Shown one piece after another: positions 6,347 to 7,148 of a stretch of DNA of 7,148 nt. The position numbers and the translations under genes were made by a program. Source of the DNA: Aquirhabdus sp. (GTDB lineage: Bacteria > Pseudomonadota > Gammaproteobacteria > Pseudomonadales > Moraxellaceae). Below the pieces are notes generated by a model, which was given only the letters and a program-made list of their open reading frames with translations, was not told the DNA's origin and made no database searches. Every line of letters begins with the position of its first letter. Positions within the stretch are counted from its first letter, which is position 1. The DNA is taken from the NCBI GenBank assembly GCA_030152425.1, contig JASLJP010000114.1, positions 1-7,148 on the forward strand, in the 5' to 3' direction.

Positions 6347-6350
6347 TGCT
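6335..6350. promoter_or_regulatory. Perfect 16-bp palindrome, probable TetR operator
   Basis: AGCAACTATAGTTGCT is a perfect 8+8 palindrome between the divergent tetR-family gene (start 6298) and the 239-aa gene (start 6384). Size, symmetry and position fit a TetR-dimer operator. It covers the proposed -10 of the + strand promoter, so binding would block RNA polymerase. An identical TATAGT is presented to the minus strand, which may allow autoregulation, although no good minus-strand -35 is visible. Confidence 0.7.
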
Positions 6351-6383
6351 ATTGTTGCCAATTACTAGACCGGAGACTGCAAC

Positions 6384-7103
6384 ATGACTGCGACTATACA
6401 GACCTTTATCAACGGGAAGGAAGTGCCACGGCGCGACGTGCTGGCTTGGGAGCAACGCCGGGCGTTGGCCGTGCTGAAAAAGCTTGGGGTCAAACCCGAA
6501 AGTACCGAACTCGCCATGCTGCATCAGCAATTGCTGGCGCGCAAGGCGGAGCTGGGCGCTGACGGGTTGCTGCATGTGCTGCGCCGAGAAATTGCACTGT
6601 CGGATGCCGGAACGGGATTGCTGGCGCGGTTGTCGCGCGGTGGGCGGCGGTTTTGTGTGATCGAGCTGCTGTCTGATCAGGGCAGTGCCGAGCAGTTTGT
6701 GGCATGGTATGAAGCCCGCAGCCGTGCCAATGATGATCGCGCCATGCTCGGCGCGACCCCAGATCATTACCTGCTGCATACCGATGCCAAAGGCACCATG
6801 CAGGTGGTTGAGACCACGGGCGGCTTTCCGCTGGCATCGCGCTTCTGTATGAATCTTGCCGATCAGGAGGGGCTGCGTGCGCCGCTCGATCCGGATTTTC
6901 CGCTGCGCATCTCAGGCGCAGCGCGGCTTAAAAACGGGCTGGTCATTGGCGGAGTGCGTCACCAACTGCGCAATGAAGGCAGCGGCTTTCGCATCCGCCT
7001 GATCGTCGAGTTCCCCGGTTTGATGCTGCAAAGCATGGTCAACGGTCATCAGTGGCATCTGGCCAGTGAGTTTGCCAACTGGATCGAGGCATCGCTCGCG
7101 TGA
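6384..7103 (+). CDS. Uncharacterised 239-aa protein divergent from a TetR regulator
   Basis: I do not recognise this family. The frame is convincingly coding: ATG 6384 has CGGAG 8 nt upstream (6371-6375), a promoter-like pair further up, and a normal composition. The protein is soluble in appearance, with no signal peptide or membrane helix. Residues 1-75 are charged and helical (RRALAVLKKLGVKP, LHQQLLARKAELG). Residues 86-115 hold a segment like a core strand plus helix (FCVIELLSDQGSAEQFVAWYE). The C-terminal part looks mainly beta: PDHYLLHTD (126-134), VVETTGGFPLASRF (141-154), RISGAARLKNGLVIGGVRHQ (175-194) and GFRIRLIVEFP (201-211). It ends in GHQWHLASEFANWIEASL (221-238). Several His and acidic residues (H128, E143, H193, E209, H222, H225, E229) might form a metal or catalytic site, a guess only. 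Control by the adjacent TetR suggests an inducible enzyme or binding protein for a small hydrophobic compound. Confidence 0.85.
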   Translation: MTATIQTFINGKEVPRRDVLAWEQRRALAVLKKLGVKPESTELAMLHQQLLARKAELGADGLLHVLRREIALSDAGTGLLARLSRGGRRFCVIELLSDQGSAEQFVAWYEARSRANDDRAMLGATPDHYLLHTDAKGTMQVVETTGGFPLASRFCMNLADQEGLRAPLDPDFPLRISGAARLKNGLVIGGVRHQLRNEGSGFRIRLIVEFPGLMLQSMVNGHQWHLASEFANWIEASLA

Positions 7104-7116
7104 TTGACCGCGCGTA

Positions 7117-7128
7117 GCCCTTAAGGGC
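7117..7128. repeat. 12-bp palindrome downstream of the 239-aa gene
   Basis: GCCCTTAAGGGC is perfectly self-complementary and lies 14 nt after the stop at 7103. It could fold as a small GCCC/GGGC hairpin with a TTAA loop. No T-run follows, so it is not called a terminator. The window ends 20 nt later. Confidence 0.35.
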
Positions 7129-7148
7129 GTCTATCGGCGCATGGGGTT

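Noticed and set aside
6309..6779. 156-codon minus-strand frame opposite the 239-aa gene
   Set aside because: It covers the operator region and is antisense to a gene with better start signals.

Overview
The window is a chromosomal segment from a gammaproteobacterium. The fixed order bamA-skp-lpxD-fabZ-lpxA is the outer-membrane biogenesis and lipid A cluster of that class. The LpxA and LpxD sequences recall those of Acinetobacter and other Moraxellaceae; for example, LpxA ends RGITR, and lpxB does not follow lpxA. Base composition looks GC-richer than Acinetobacter itself, so a higher-GC Moraxellaceae relative is my best guess. That placement comes from memory of the families, not from a database search.

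Left part (1-4394, all + strand): the C-terminal beta-barrel of BamA (5' end cut by the window), a hairpin with a T-run, the periplasmic chaperone Skp/OmpH, then LpxD starting with GTG directly after the skp stop. A 234-bp gap without a convincing gene follows. FabZ and LpxA are next and overlap by 4 nt. BamA inserts outer-membrane proteins and Skp escorts them through the periplasm. LpxA and LpxD add the primary hydroxyacyl chains of lipid A. FabZ draws on the same hydroxyacyl-ACP pool for fatty acid elongation. The block therefore couples membrane protein and LPS supply. A symmetrical hairpin at 4417-4440 ends it.

Right part (4465-7148): a convergent membrane fatty acid desaturase-family gene (- strand) and an AT-rich spacer of about 300 bp containing a 10-bp direct repeat, a dyad and a terminator. 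After that come a TetR-family regulator (- strand) and a divergent 239-aa protein that I do not recognise. The TetR/unknown intergenic region holds a perfect 16-bp palindrome covering the -10 of the best promoter for the unknown gene, which looks like a TetR operator.

No tRNA, rRNA, CRISPR array, insertion sequence or phage gene is visible. Most of the window is well-known housekeeping DNA. I see no convincing evidence of an undescribed multi-gene system. The least explained items are the TetR-controlled unknown gene, a probable 29-residue N-terminal extension on LpxA, and the repeats upstream of the desaturase.
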